This document shows, one piece after another, positions 46,153 through 54,790 of a stretch of 64,000 nt of DNA (within the stretch, counting starts at the first letter, position 1; the number at the start of each line of letters is the position of its first letter). The notes under the pieces are model-generated. The model was not told where the DNA came from, did not search any database, and saw only the letters and a list, made by a program, of their open reading frames with translations. A program made the position numbers and the translations under genes. Origin of the DNA: Kumtagia sp052180275 (GTDB lineage: Bacteria > Pseudomonadota > Alphaproteobacteria > Rhizobiales > Rhizobiaceae); contig NZ_CP197465.1 in assembly GCF_052180275.1 (NCBI RefSeq), forward strand, positions 1,116,001 to 1,180,000. Reading direction: 5' to 3'.

Positions 46153-47556
46153 ATGAACGCCAACCTCGCGTCCTTCCTCTATCTCGTCTCCGGCATCCTG
46201 TTCATCCTGGCGCTGCGCGGCCTGTCGCACCCGACCACCAGCCGGCAGGGCAATTTCTACGGCATGATCGGCATGGCGATCGCCATCGTCACGACGCTTG
46301 CGCTGACGATGGAGACGCTGACGACCGGAAAGTCCTTGCTGATCGCCGTTGGCCTCGCCATCGGCGGCGGCGTCGGCGCCTATACGGCGCGGCGCATCGC
46401 CATGACCGCGATGCCGCAGCTTGTCGCCGCCTTCCACAGCCTGGTCGGCCTCGCAGCCGTCATGGTGGCTGCTGCTGCGATCTACGCGCCGGAAAGCTTC
46501 GGCATCGGCACCGCCGGCGACATCCATTCGCAGGCGCTGGTCGAGATGAGCTTGGGCGTCGCCATCGGCGCGATCACCTTCACCGGTTCGGTCATCGCCT
46601 TCCTGAAGCTCGACGGCCGCATGTCGGGCAAGCCGATCATGCTGCCGATGCGCCATGTCATCAACGCGGCTCTCGGCATCGCGCTGGTCGTGCTGATCGT
46701 CATGCTGGTGACCACCGAGAGCACGACGATCTTCTGGCTGATCGTGGCGGCATCTCTCGCCCTCGGTGTCCTTCTCATCATCCCGATCGGCGGCGCCGAC
46801 ATGCCGGTCGTGGTGTCGATGCTCAACTCCTATTCCGGCTGGGCCGCCGCGGCGCTGGGCTTCACGCTGGGCAACCTGGCGCTGATCATCACCGGCGCGC
46901 TGGTCGGCTCGTCGGGCGCGATTCTGTCCTACATCATGTGCAAGGGCATGAACCGGAGCTTCATCTCGGTCATCCTGGGCGGTTTCGGCGGCGAGACGGC
47001 TGCAGCCAGCGACGACGGCATCGAGCGCACGGTCAAGCAGGGCTCGGCCGACGATGCCGCCTTCCTGATGATGAACGCCCAAAAAGTCATCATCGTGCCG
47101 GGCTACGGCATGGCGGTGGCGCAGGCGCAGCACGCGCTGCGCGAGATGGCCGACAAGCTGAAGGCGCATGGCGTCGAGGTGAAATACGCCATCCACCCGG
47201 TCGCCGGCCGCATGCCCGGCCACATGAACGTGCTGCTGGCCGAAGCCAACGTGCCCTATGACGAGGTGTTCGAGCTGGAGGACATCAACTCCGAGTTCGC
47301 GCAGGCCGACGTCGCCTATGTCATCGGCGCCAACGACGTGACCAACCCGTCGGCGCGCGACGACAAGTCGTCGCCGATCTACGGCATGCCGATCCTCGAC
47401 GTCGACAAGGCGCGCACCTGCCTGTTCGTCAAGCGTTCGCTCGGCTCGGGCTACGCCGGCATCGACAACACGCTGTTCTACAAGGACGGCACCATGATGC
47501 TGCTTGGCGACGCCAAGAAGATGACCGAGGAAATCGTCAAGGCGATGGATCACTAA
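46153..47556 (+). CDS. pntB: NAD(P) transhydrogenase subunit beta
   Basis: A 467-residue subunit: nine or so membrane helices up to residue about 270, then a soluble NADP(H)-binding domain beginning near VIIVPGYGMAVAQAQ (residue about 313) with the HPVAGRMPGHMNVLLAEANV loop and DVTNPSARDDKSSPIYGMP. It completes the proton-translocating transhydrogenase that makes NADPH from NADH. The start at 46153 follows the pntAB stop by 10 bases. A diverged copy of its last 17 or so codons is found at 48138-48185. Confidence 0.95.
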   Translation: MNANLASFLYLVSGILFILALRGLSHPTTSRQGNFYGMIGMAIAIVTTLALTMETLTTGKSLLIAVGLAIGGGVGAYTARRIAMTAMPQLVAAFHSLVGLAAVMVAAAAIYAPESFGIGTAGDIHSQALVEMSLGVAIGAITFTGSVIAFLKLDGRMSGKPIMLPMRHVINAALGIALVVLIVMLVTTESTTIFWLIVAASLALGVLLIIPIGGADMPVVVSMLNSYSGWAAAALGFTLGNLALIITGALVGSSGAILSYIMCKGMNRSFISVILGGFGGETAAASDDGIERTVKQGSADDAAFLMMNAQKVIIVPGYGMAVAQAQHALREMADKLKAHGVEVKYAIHPVAGRMPGHMNVLLAEANVPYDEVFELEDINSEFAQADVAYVIGANDVTNPSARDDKSSPIYGMPILDVDKARTCLFVKRSLGSGYAGIDNTLFYKDGTMMLLGDAKKMTEEIVKAMDH

Positions 47557-47631
47557 TCCATCCCTGTGAATGAGCCGCCGACCGACGGTTGACGGCTACG
47601 GCGGCCTTCGGCGTCCGAAAAGGAACCCTCC

Positions 47632-48108
47632 GTGACGCTGAAAATCCGACCGTTCGAGATGGCCGACCGCGAAGCCGCCATCGACCTTTTTCTCGAACTC
47701 AACCGCCACGAATTCACGATCACCGGCGACCGGCGCACCGACCGCGGCGGAGCTGTGTTCTGCGTGGACGACATGATCCAGGGGCTCGGGCAGGGCGCCG
47801 TGGCGCTTGTCGCGGAAGCCGGAGGCAAGGTCGTCGGGCTGATGGTGTGGGCGGCGCATACCGACGAGCCCTACATGGACGAGGCTGCGCGGCGCTATGG
47901 CAGGGTCGACGATATCGTCGTGGCCGAGGCGCAGCGCGGCAAAGGCGTGGGCCAGGCCTTGCTGGCGGAGGCGGAGCGGTTGACGCGCGAGGCCGGCATG
48001 TCACGGCTCAAGCTGACCGTGCTCGATGGCAACGACGCGGCCGTTGCCGCGTATGAGCGGGCCGGATATCGGGACTATGCGCGGGTGATGTTGAAGACGC
48101 TCGTGTGA
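47632..48108 (+). CDS. GNAT N-acetyltransferase
   Basis: A 158-residue acetyltransferase with the acetyl-CoA signature VVAEAQRGKGVGQALLAEAE near residues 103-122 and the C-terminal NDAAVAAYERAGYRDYARVML segment. It starts at GTG 47632, six bases after AAGGAA. The substrate is unknown. It lies between pntB and a diverged copy of the pntB 3' end, so it may have arrived by an insertion or duplication event. Confidence 0.88.
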   Translation: MTLKIRPFEMADREAAIDLFLELNRHEFTITGDRRTDRGGAVFCVDDMIQGLGQGAVALVAEAGGKVVGLMVWAAHTDEPYMDEAARRYGRVDDIVVAEAQRGKGVGQALLAEAERLTREAGMSRLKLTVLDGNDAAVAAYERAGYRDYARVMLKTLV

Positions 48109-48120
48109 GGCGGATTGCTG

Positions 48121-48185
48121 CGCTGGCTGGGTTCAGCAACGCCAAGAAGTTGGCCGGCGAAATGCTCGAGGCGGCGGATCACTGA
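48121..48185 (+). pseudogene. Remnant duplicate of the pntB 3' end
   Basis: The reading NAKKLAGEMLEAADH-stop at 48138-48185 mirrors the pntB end DAKKMTEEIVKAMDH-stop. By eye about 41 of 52 bases agree with 47509-47560, including ATCCA after the stop. No start or further pntB homology lies upstream, only about six compatible codons. It is a decayed partial duplicate flanking the GNAT gene. Confidence 0.7.
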
Positions 48186-48242
48186 TCCAAGCAAGAGGCA
48201 CCGTGATATACGTTCCGGATAGTCAATCGACGGAGCGTTCAC

Positions 48243-48473
48243 ATGAAAGTTTCGCGCTGGGGAAACAGCCTCGCTGTCCGGTTGCCTACATCCGTAGTGA
48301 AGGCGCTCGACTTGAAGGTGGGAGATGATATCGAGCTTTCCGTCATCGACGAGGGAACACTTGCGGTATTGCGCGAGCCGACCCGCGGAGAATTGATAAA
48401 GCGCCTGCGCGCTTTTCGTGGTTGGCTCCCTGCGGATTTCAAGTTCGATCGCGATGAACTCAATGAGCGATAG
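48243..48473 (+). CDS. AbrB/MazE-type antitoxin, orphan
   Basis: A 76-residue SpoVT/AbrB-fold protein: MKVSRWGNSLAVRLPTSVVK forms the swapped-hairpin DNA-binding domain. The C-terminal LIKRLRAFRGWLPADFKFDR region should hold the toxin. Such antitoxins, usually paired with a PIN-domain VapC, repress their own operon. Here no toxin gene follows. Only a start-like stub overlaps the end of this gene. It may still repress or neutralise a toxin encoded elsewhere. Confidence 0.88.
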   Translation: MKVSRWGNSLAVRLPTSVVKALDLKVGDDIELSVIDEGTLAVLREPTRGELIKRLRAFRGWLPADFKFDRDELNER

Positions 48474-48489
48474 TTTTCAATGCGCTTGA
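48463..48489 (+). pseudogene. Stub of a lost VapC-type toxin gene
   Basis: ATGAGCGATAGTTTT at 48463 overlaps the antitoxin stop, as toxin starts usually do in these operons, and reads M-S-D-S-F before running into a stop as Q-C-A-stop. Many VapC toxins in this arrangement begin MSDSFFDTN, from memory. The rest of the toxin is absent before the convergent lysE-like gene at 48541, so a deletion is the simplest reading. Confidence 0.6.
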
Positions 48490-48540
48490 AAATCACCTCC
48501 TCGACATCAGCGGGAGTCTGTGTCGAAACGGGCACGACGC

Positions 48541-49182
48541 TTATCGCTGTGCCTCCGTCGCCATCCTGACGGCGAAGCCGGCCAGAACCGTTCCCATCAG
48601 CCAGCGCTGCAGCGTCATCCAGAGGGGATGGCGGCCGAGAAACAGGCTGATCGAGGAGGCGCCGAGCACGATCATCGTGTTGACGCTGACGCTGGTCATG
48701 ACCTGCAGGGCGCCGAGCAGCAGCGACTGCGAAAACACGTCGCCGCGCGCCGGGTCGATGAACTGCGGCAGCAGCGACAGGTAGAACACCGCGATCTTCG
48801 GATTGAGCAGGGCGGTCAGGAAACCCATCAGGAACAGTTTGCGCGGGCGGTCCTTCGACAGGTCGCGGACCCGGAACGGCGACTGGCCGCCGGGCCGCAC
48901 CGCCTGCCAGGCGAGCCACAGCAGATAGGCCGCGCCGGCGAGGCGCAGAACGTCGTAGGCATAGGGCACGGCAAACAGCAGCGCGGTGATGCCGAAGGCG
49001 GCGCAAAGCATGTAGATGACGAGGCCGAGGGCAACGCCGCAGAGCGAGATCAGGCCGGCCTTCGGCCCCTGGCTGATCGATCGGGAGACGAGGTAGACCA
49101 TGTTCGGGCCGGGCGTCAGCACCATGCCGATTGCAATCAGGATGAAGGCGATCAGGTTCGTCGGTTCAGGCATTGCTTGCAT
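48541..49182 (-). CDS. LysE/RhtB family exporter
   Basis: A 213-residue inner-membrane protein with six hydrophobic helices and the family signature LTPGPNMVYLVSRSISQG near residue 24. GFLTALLNPKIAVFYLSLLP near 120 is the second conserved block. Members export amino acids or homoserine lactones. It follows the MFS gene by 9 bases in a two-gene minus-strand operon. An ATG three codons downstream (49173) is an alternative start. Confidence 0.92.
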   Translation of the reverse strand: MQAMPEPTNLIAFILIAIGMVLTPGPNMVYLVSRSISQGPKAGLISLCGVALGLVIYMLCAAFGITALLFAVPYAYDVLRLAGAAYLLWLAWQAVRPGGQSPFRVRDLSKDRPRKLFLMGFLTALLNPKIAVFYLSLLPQFIDPARGDVFSQSLLLGALQVMTSVSVNTMIVLGASSISLFLGRHPLWMTLQRWLMGTVLAGFAVRMATEAQR

Positions 49183-49191
49183 CTTTCGAGG

Positions 49192-50610
49192 TCAGGCGTC
49201 GGATCTGGGCGGCAGCCGCCAGGCGGCGATGCAGCCCAACAGGCCGAGCGGAAGGAAGGCTAGGAAGAGCCAGGCCGCGACATTCGCTTCGGCCTCGCCG
49301 CTGAGCCCCTGCGAGAAGCCGCTTGCGTTCGCGACGATGCCGCAGCTTGCCGCACCCACGGCATAGCCGATGCGCTGCATGGTCGGCACGGCGGAAGACG
49401 CGACCGTCTGTTCGGCGGCCGGCGCGGAAGCGACGATGATGCGGGTGACGAACGGCCAGGCGATGCCGAAGCCGCCGCCCTGCAGGATCGCGCAGCCAAG
49501 GATCAGCGGGATGTTGCCGGCGGGAACGGCATAGGCGAAGCCGGCTATGCCGCCGGCGATCATCAGCGCGCCGGCGAGCACGATGACGCGCTCGCGCTCC
49601 GGCGGGGCGTTGGCGACAAGGATGGACAGGATGGACCAGGAGATCGATTCCGCCGCGATGATGTAGCCCGTGGTCAGAACCGGTATGCCGTGCAGGCTGG
49701 TCAAAAGCAGCGGGCCGTAGACGCCGAAGGAGCAGGTGGCGACCGAGAAGGCGGCGACCATGGTCAAGCCGTTGCCCAGCGGTGTGCCGAGGTTGAACGG
49801 CCTCGACGGGAACAGCCGGGCCGCCGGCAGCCGTGCGTCGAGCACGAAGAACAGCACGATGCCGGCAATGCCGGCGCCGAGCAGCAGGGACGAGCGCAGG
49901 GCCTCCACCTTCACGCCTGCCAGCGCGATCAGCACGATGCTGGCGGCGAGGCAGCCGAGCGCCAGCACCGGGAACCGCGGCAGCGCCGTGCCGTCGTTCT
50001 GGGCGCGCGTCGCCTGCGGCCCGCGCAGCACGAACAGGCAGGCGATGGCGGCGAAGAGGCCGCCGATGACGAAGACGCCGAACGCCCAGCGCCAGGACAG
50101 ATATTGCGATATCAGCGCGCCGAGCAGCGGGCCGCTGAAGGCAGCAATGCCCCAGATCGCCGACATGACGCCGAACAGTTGCGGCCAGATCGCCTTGGGA
50201 AACAGCCTTTGCACCGAGACGAAAGCGAGCGACACCAAGGCCCCGCCGCCAAGCCCCTCGACCAGCCGGCCGGCGAGGAAGACCGGCATGGACGGGGCGA
50301 GGGCGCAGATCAGCGCACCGAGGGAGTAGATGAGGGCGGCCGCCATCATGTTGGTGCGCAACGAGACGTAGCTGGTCATCCGGCCGGCGGCAGCACCCGC
50401 GCTGATCGCGCCGATCTCGTAGACGGCGAACGACCAGCCGAGCAGTTCGACGCCGGAAAGGTCGCCGACCATGGCCGGCGTGATGGTCGCCACCATGGTC
50501 TCGTTGGTGGCGTGCAGCAGGATGCCGAGATTGATGAAGCAGAAACGCGCGAGGTCGCCGCTTGCCCACAGCAGCCGCCAGTCGACCCGTGCCGTCGTGC
50601 TTTCCGCCAT
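49192..50610 (-). CDS. MFS transporter, drug:H+ antiporter type
   Basis: A 472-residue permease with about 14 hydrophobic helices. ILLHATNETMVATITPAMVG near residue 27, the GRLVEGLGGGALVSLAFV motif near 110 and GPLLGALISQYLSWRWAFGV near 155 match drug exporters of the DHA2-like group. The ATG at 50610 follows GGGGAG. An ATG at 50667 would add a non-conserved extension. Coexpressed with a LysE-type exporter, it may serve resistance or metabolite efflux. The substrate is unknown. Confidence 0.88.
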   Translation of the reverse strand: MAESTTARVDWRLLWASGDLARFCFINLGILLHATNETMVATITPAMVGDLSGVELLGWSFAVYEIGAISAGAAAGRMTSYVSLRTNMMAAALIYSLGALICALAPSMPVFLAGRLVEGLGGGALVSLAFVSVQRLFPKAIWPQLFGVMSAIWGIAAFSGPLLGALISQYLSWRWAFGVFVIGGLFAAIACLFVLRGPQATRAQNDGTALPRFPVLALGCLAASIVLIALAGVKVEALRSSLLLGAGIAGIVLFFVLDARLPAARLFPSRPFNLGTPLGNGLTMVAAFSVATCSFGVYGPLLLTSLHGIPVLTTGYIIAAESISWSILSILVANAPPERERVIVLAGALMIAGGIAGFAYAVPAGNIPLILGCAILQGGGFGIAWPFVTRIIVASAPAAEQTVASSAVPTMQRIGYAVGAASCGIVANASGFSQGLSGEAEANVAAWLFLAFLPLGLLGCIAAWRLPPRSDA

Positions 50611-50770
50611 GGCGAAGCTCCCCGTCCAAATGCCCTGCAACGCAATGACGGGCTGATAGGACCTCAACTCCGGTTGAGGTCAAGGGCCGAAAACGGACAT
50701 TGTGTGGGGGCAGGGACGGGTAGCAGTGATGCGGCACGATGCGATCGCGTGGAGCGGAAGCGCCTTGCCG

Positions 50771-51172
50771 TCACGGAGGGCCGCGAAAACCCGCCCCGAT
50801 GTTGTTGCCGTCGGGGTCGATTACATAAGCGGCGTATTAGTGCATCTCATCCGGGCGGCGCGGGTCTGGCGGGCCGTTGTCCGTGCCGCCGTTGTCGAGC
50901 GCGGACTTGTGGAAGGCGTCCACGGCCAAGCCGTTGGCCGCCGTGAACGCGAGGTGCAGCGGGCTTTGCGCTGTGTCGTGGCCTGCCCGCCAGAATTCCG
51001 GCCTGTCCATGCCGATCCACACGAACGGAATCGGCGCGTCGGCACTCCTGGCCAGCAGAAACGATGTGTCGGTGTTGTCGATCGTCGCCAGTCCGAGCGA
51101 GGCAGCGACCGCGTCGTAGAATTTACGCGCGGCCGCCAGATTCTTCACCCGGAAGCCAAGATGATCGAACAC
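50771..51172 (-). pseudogene. VOC/glyoxalase family gene with an in-frame stop
   Basis: The chain begins MFDHLGFRVKNLAAARKFYD (GTG at 51172), like many VOC dioxygenase-type proteins, and runs to a TAA at 50837-50839. After that stop the same frame continues YAAYVIDPDGNNIGAGF and ends at 50771. That segment is the conserved last strand with its metal-ligand region, so the gene is broken by a nonsense change or small deletion at ...DEMH-stop-YAAYV. The glutamate usual after the final NNI is also replaced by glycine. A truncated but functional 111-residue product is less likely. Confidence 0.78.
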
Positions 51173-51182
51173 GTCAGCGTGC

Positions 51183-51662
51183 TTACTGGCCAGCCGCCAG
51201 GTCGAGTTCCGCAACGCCGAGCGCTATGTTGAGCCCGGTCTGGCCCTGTACGCTGACCGGCTGGAGGATGAAGTCGCTGGTCGAGTCGCGCACCAGGACG
51301 TTGGTGCCGACGCCCAGTGCCGCCGTCACCTCGGCGCCGACGCCGCCATAGTGGCCGGCGAGTGAGCCCGGACCATAGGCGCCGGCGGTTTTCGCCAGAA
51401 CGGCCCACTTCATATCGGCTTCCTTGGTGAACCCGATGTCGATGCCGTAGCGCTTGATCTCGCCAGAATAGGTCTCCGAGGGCAGGCTGGAATCGGACGG
51501 CGTGTAGGTGCAGGCGACCGTCTTGGTCGACCCGAAGATAAACCCTTCGCCGCCGGAAACCTGGCAGTCGAGCAGCCCGAGGTCGACTGTGGCGGCGCTT
51601 GTCATGGGTACGCCCGCCAGAAGGGCGATAGCGGTGGTGGCGGCAAAGACGGTGATTTTCAT
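51183..51662 (-). CDS. DUF992 exported protein
   Basis: A 159-residue protein with a signal peptide (FAATTAIALLAGVPMTSAA, cleavage near residue 23). The mature part has the DUF992 features: LGLLDCQVSGGEGFIFGSTK, a second cysteine in VACTYTP, GIDIGFTKEADMKWAVLA and LQPVSVQGQTGLNIALG. The two cysteines probably form a disulfide. The family is common in rhizobia and of unknown function in the periplasm. It precedes the VOC pseudogene by 10 bases. Confidence 0.88.
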   Translation of the reverse strand: MKITVFAATTAIALLAGVPMTSAATVDLGLLDCQVSGGEGFIFGSTKTVACTYTPSDSSLPSETYSGEIKRYGIDIGFTKEADMKWAVLAKTAGAYGPGSLAGHYGGVGAEVTAALGVGTNVLVRDSTSDFILQPVSVQGQTGLNIALGVAELDLAAGQ

Positions 51663-51799
51663 GGGATTGCGAAGCTCCTCAAACAGCTTGTTCGCCAGTA
51701 ACCGGCGAGTGCCGGCAAGGTTCCCATCAACCGTTCGTGCCGCGATGTAAAGCCCGCCGACAGGGACGCGGCGGAAATTGCGGCTTTTTGAAAAAAGCG

Positions 51800-52645
51800 T
51801 CAGCCGGCGCGTACGCGGGCCAGGCCTTCGCGGGCCGGTGCGTAGTTCGGATCCATGCGGATGGCTTCCGAGTAGGATTTCGCGGCCTTCTGCTTTTCGC
51901 CACGCTTTTCATAGACCAGCGCCTGGTTGGCCCAGCTCTCGGCGATGCGGCCGTCGAGCTTGATCGAGGTGTTGAAGTCGGCGAAGGCGTTGGTGTCGTC
52001 GTTCAGCGCCAGATAGGACAGGCCCCGGCCGTTGTATGGCTCGGGCGAATCCGGCGCCAGCGAGATGGCGGTCGAGAAATCCTCGATGGCGAAGGCGTGC
52101 TGGCCCTGGCTCTGATAGATCAGGCCGCGATTGTGGTAGGCGCGCGGATCGGTGGTGTCGAGCTGGATCGCCTTCTGGAAATCGTTGAAGGCCTGCTGGG
52201 TCTGCCCCGCCTTGCGGTAGAGATTGCCGCGGCCGATATAGGCGGCGTCGTAGTTCGGATTGAGCTGGATGGCGCGGTTGTAGTCGCTGAGCGCGGCCGA
52301 CTGGTCGCCGAGGAAGCGCTGGATCAGGGCGCGGTTGGAATAGGCCTGGTAGAAATTGGGGCGCAGTTCGATCGCCTTGTTGAAATCCTGCAGCGCTTCG
52401 CGATAGCGGCCGCCGCGGCCATAGGCCGAGCCGCGCACATTATAGGCTTCCGGGTCGTTCGGGTTGCGCTGGATGACGGTGCTGAGCGACGAGATGTTCT
52501 GGCTGGAGCCCTGCGCCACATCGACGGCGGCGAGTTCGCCGCCGGGCACGGTGTCGCAGGCGGTGAGCGCCAGCGCCGAAACCAGGGCGGCGATCGCGAC
52601 GAGGCCACGGGCCGAGATCAAGCGGTGGCCGGCGCGTTCATCCAT
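51800..52645 (-). CDS. TPR-repeat lipoprotein
   Basis: A 281-residue protein with a lipoprotein signal (ALVSALALTACDT, lipobox LTAC near residue 30). At least six tetratricopeptide repeats follow, each about 34 residues, with A-Y-NRG and A--D(F/Y)--AI-L-P patterns (for example ALQDFNKAIELRPNF). It resembles NlpI-like outer-membrane scaffold proteins that guide peptidoglycan hydrolases. The ATG at 52645 follows GGGGAG. A longer reading from 52729 adds residues that would bury the signal. Confidence 0.9.
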   Translation of the reverse strand: MDERAGHRLISARGLVAIAALVSALALTACDTVPGGELAAVDVAQGSSQNISSLSTVIQRNPNDPEAYNVRGSAYGRGGRYREALQDFNKAIELRPNFYQAYSNRALIQRFLGDQSAALSDYNRAIQLNPNYDAAYIGRGNLYRKAGQTQQAFNDFQKAIQLDTTDPRAYHNRGLIYQSQGQHAFAIEDFSTAISLAPDSPEPYNGRGLSYLALNDDTNAFADFNTSIKLDGRIAESWANQALVYEKRGEKQKAAKSYSEAIRMDPNYAPAREGLARVRAG

Positions 52646-52767
52646 TCGTGAGGCTCCCCGTTCAGCCGTCCGGGCCGGCTGCATCCGACATTCAACGCAA
52701 AGGAGGCGGAAGCGATCCAATCGCCCCACCTCCCGCTAGTTCCCGAAAAAGACGAAATATGGGCGGA

Positions 52768-53052
52768 TCAGCGCGCCGGACGTGCAGCACCGGCTCCGGC
52801 ACCGGCGCCGCCAGGACCTGCGCCAGGCACCGGGCGCGGCGTGGACGGCAGCAGGCCTTCGCGCTGGGCGCGCTTGCGAGCGAGCTTGCGGGCACGGCGC
52901 ACGGCCTCGGCCTTTTCGCGGGCACGCTTCTCCGAAGGCTTCTCATAATGTCCGCGCATCTTCATTTCACGGAAGATGCCTTCGCGCTGCATTTTCTTCT
53001 TCAGCGCGCGAAGCGCTTGATCAACGTTATTGTCGCGGACGAGTACCTGCAC
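52768..53052 (-). CDS. rpsU: 30S ribosomal protein S21
   Basis: A 94-residue protein. VLVRDNNVDQALRALKKKMQ and REGIFREMKMRGHYEKPSEK are the S21 signature. The basic middle (KRAREKAEAVRRARKLARKR) is standard, and the tail rich in Pro, Gly and Ala is an extension seen in rhizobial S21. The start is GTG at 53052 with AGGA seven bases ahead. A reading from 53121 adds unrelated residues. It is likely transcribed alone. Confidence 0.95.
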   Translation of the reverse strand: MQVLVRDNNVDQALRALKKKMQREGIFREMKMRGHYEKPSEKRAREKAEAVRRARKLARKRAQREGLLPSTPRPVPGAGPGGAGAGAGAARPAR

Positions 53053-53364
53053 GGGCAATCCTGTCTTTCGATTTGATTCAACGGACAAGCAGTAAATACA
53101 CCCTTGTCCTCGCGGCGGCATCCGTCGCGAATTGGGGCGGCTGATAGCAGAATCAAGTTGGCTTGTCCACAGGCCGGTTCACGATTGCTGCGCCGGATAA
53201 GCAGGATCGCCGCGAATTGATGGGCTGCCAACCGCATTTGCCCCGATCGGCCATGCGGCGCAAGCCGCTTCGGCATCAATTTCGGGTCGACAGGGCGGAA
53301 GGACTGGTGTAGCGGACGCCTCCCCGCCCCGGCGGGGCCAAAATCCACGCAATCGAGGCATGCC
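53053..53364. other. Divergent intergenic region, no gene seen
   Basis: This 312-base gap lies between rpsU and the Hsp70-like gene. The part near 53060-53100 (TTGATTCAACGG, AAGCAGTAAATACACC) is AT-richer and is the likely rpsU promoter. The rest is GC-rich with no open frame of known family and no repeat shared with other places. Confidence 0.5.
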
Positions 53365-54621
53365 ATGAAGCCGGACCACGGCGGGATCGATTTCGGCACT
53401 TCCAATTCGACGGTGGCCGTGTTCGACAACGGCAAGCCGCGGCTGGTGGCGCTGGAAGGCGAGCAGGTCACCATGCCCAGCGCGGTGTTCTTCAACTTCG
53501 AGGACGACCGAACCTATTTCGGACGGCGGGCCATCGAAGATTATACCGCCAACTCCGAAGGCCGGCTGCTGCGCGCGCTGAAGAGCGTGCTCGGCACCTC
53601 GCTGATCCGCGAAAAGACGCGCATCAAGTCGCAGTCGATGGCTTTCACCGAGATCATCGGCGGTTTTGTCGCCTATCTGAAGGAGCGGCTGGAGCAGGAT
53701 GCCGGCCGCGAGATCGACAAGGTCGTGCTGGGGCGGCCGGTGCATTTCGTCGACGAGGACGAGACGGCGGACAGGCAGGCTCAGGCTGAGCTTGAAAAGG
53801 CGGCGCGGGGGCGCGGATTCAAGCACATCTCCTTCCAGTTCGAGCCGATCGCGGCGGCTCTGGACTACGAACAAAGCGTGCGAAAAGAAGAGCTTGCGCT
53901 GATCGTCGACATTGGCGGCGGCACCTCGGACTTTTCCATCGTGCGGGTTTCGCCGGAGCGTGCGAAGGCGGTCGACCGCAAGGACGACATTCTGGCCAAT
54001 GCCGGCGTGCATGTCGGCGGCACCGACTTCGACCGGCTGCTGTCGATCGCCGCGGTGATGCCGGAACTCGGCTTCGGAACGCCGACGAAGGACGGAAAAC
54101 GCAACCTGCCGGTGGGCTATTTCTTCGACCTCGCCACCTGGCAGCGGATCAATCTGCTCTATACGTCCAAGGCGATGAACGATCTGCGCCAGATCCGCTA
54201 CGAGGCGGCGCGGCCCGATCTGGTCGAGCGGATGATCGACATCGTGCGGCATCGGCAGGGCCATGCGCTGGCGGCAAAGGTGGAAAAGGCGAAGATCGCG
54301 CTGACGGATTTTTCCGAGGCGCGGATCGATCTCGACATGCTGGACGACAAGTTCAGCCTCCCGGTCACGGCGGCCGATCTGGCGAGGGCGATCACCAACG
54401 CCGTGCAGCGGATAACCGATACGGTGACGCGGACGCTGGAGGATGCGGGCGTGCCGGCTGAACGGATCGATACGCTGTTCCTGACCGGCGGTTCGACCGC
54501 GATCCCGCAGGTGCGCGACGGAATTCTCGCGATGTTCCCAAAGGCTTCGGTGGTGCAGGGCGATATGTTCGGCAGCGTCGGGCTGGGACTGGCGATCGAC
54601 GCGCAGCGCAAGTTCGGGTGA
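53365..54621 (+). CDS. Hsp70 family protein, YegD-like
   Basis: A 418-residue actin-fold ATPase. GGIDFGTSNSTVAVFD at residues 6-21 is the phosphate-1 loop, LIVDIGGGTSDFSIVRV near 180 the phosphate-2 loop and FLTGGSTAIPQVRD near 373 the adenosine motif. The chain ends where the nucleotide-binding domain ends, so it has no peptide-binding domain, as in YegD. Client and role are unknown. It is monocistronic and converges on the HerA-like gene. Confidence 0.92.
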   Translation: MKPDHGGIDFGTSNSTVAVFDNGKPRLVALEGEQVTMPSAVFFNFEDDRTYFGRRAIEDYTANSEGRLLRALKSVLGTSLIREKTRIKSQSMAFTEIIGGFVAYLKERLEQDAGREIDKVVLGRPVHFVDEDETADRQAQAELEKAARGRGFKHISFQFEPIAAALDYEQSVRKEELALIVDIGGGTSDFSIVRVSPERAKAVDRKDDILANAGVHVGGTDFDRLLSIAAVMPELGFGTPTKDGKRNLPVGYFFDLATWQRINLLYTSKAMNDLRQIRYEAARPDLVERMIDIVRHRQGHALAAKVEKAKIALTDFSEARIDLDMLDDKFSLPVTAADLARAITNAVQRITDTVTRTLEDAGVPAERIDTLFLTGGSTAIPQVRDGILAMFPKASVVQGDMFGSVGLGLAIDAQRKFG

Positions 54622-54708
54622 ATGCGCCGAGGCGCGTGAAGTCCGGAAGTCTACCTGATAACCTGAAACCGGTTCGCCGAAAGCTTGCGGCCCAGCGGCG
54701 CAAACGCC

Positions 54709-54785
54709 GGGGACAGTTTCCTTAATTCCGCCCGCGTCAGCCTTGAAGCGCCGCGTCTTTCTGCGGAATAAAGTAAACTGTCCCC
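54709..54785. repeat. Short inverted-repeat element (GGGGACAGTTT type), copy 2
   Basis: GGGGACAGTTTCCTTAATTC at the left and its complement-like partner ending AAAGTAAACTGTCCCC at the right enclose about 35 bases. The ends match copy 1 at 14652-14730. It lies in the gap between the convergent Hsp70-like and HerA-like genes, 5 bases beyond the latter's stop, and could act as a terminator. Confidence 0.85.
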
Positions 54786-54790
54786 TGCAT

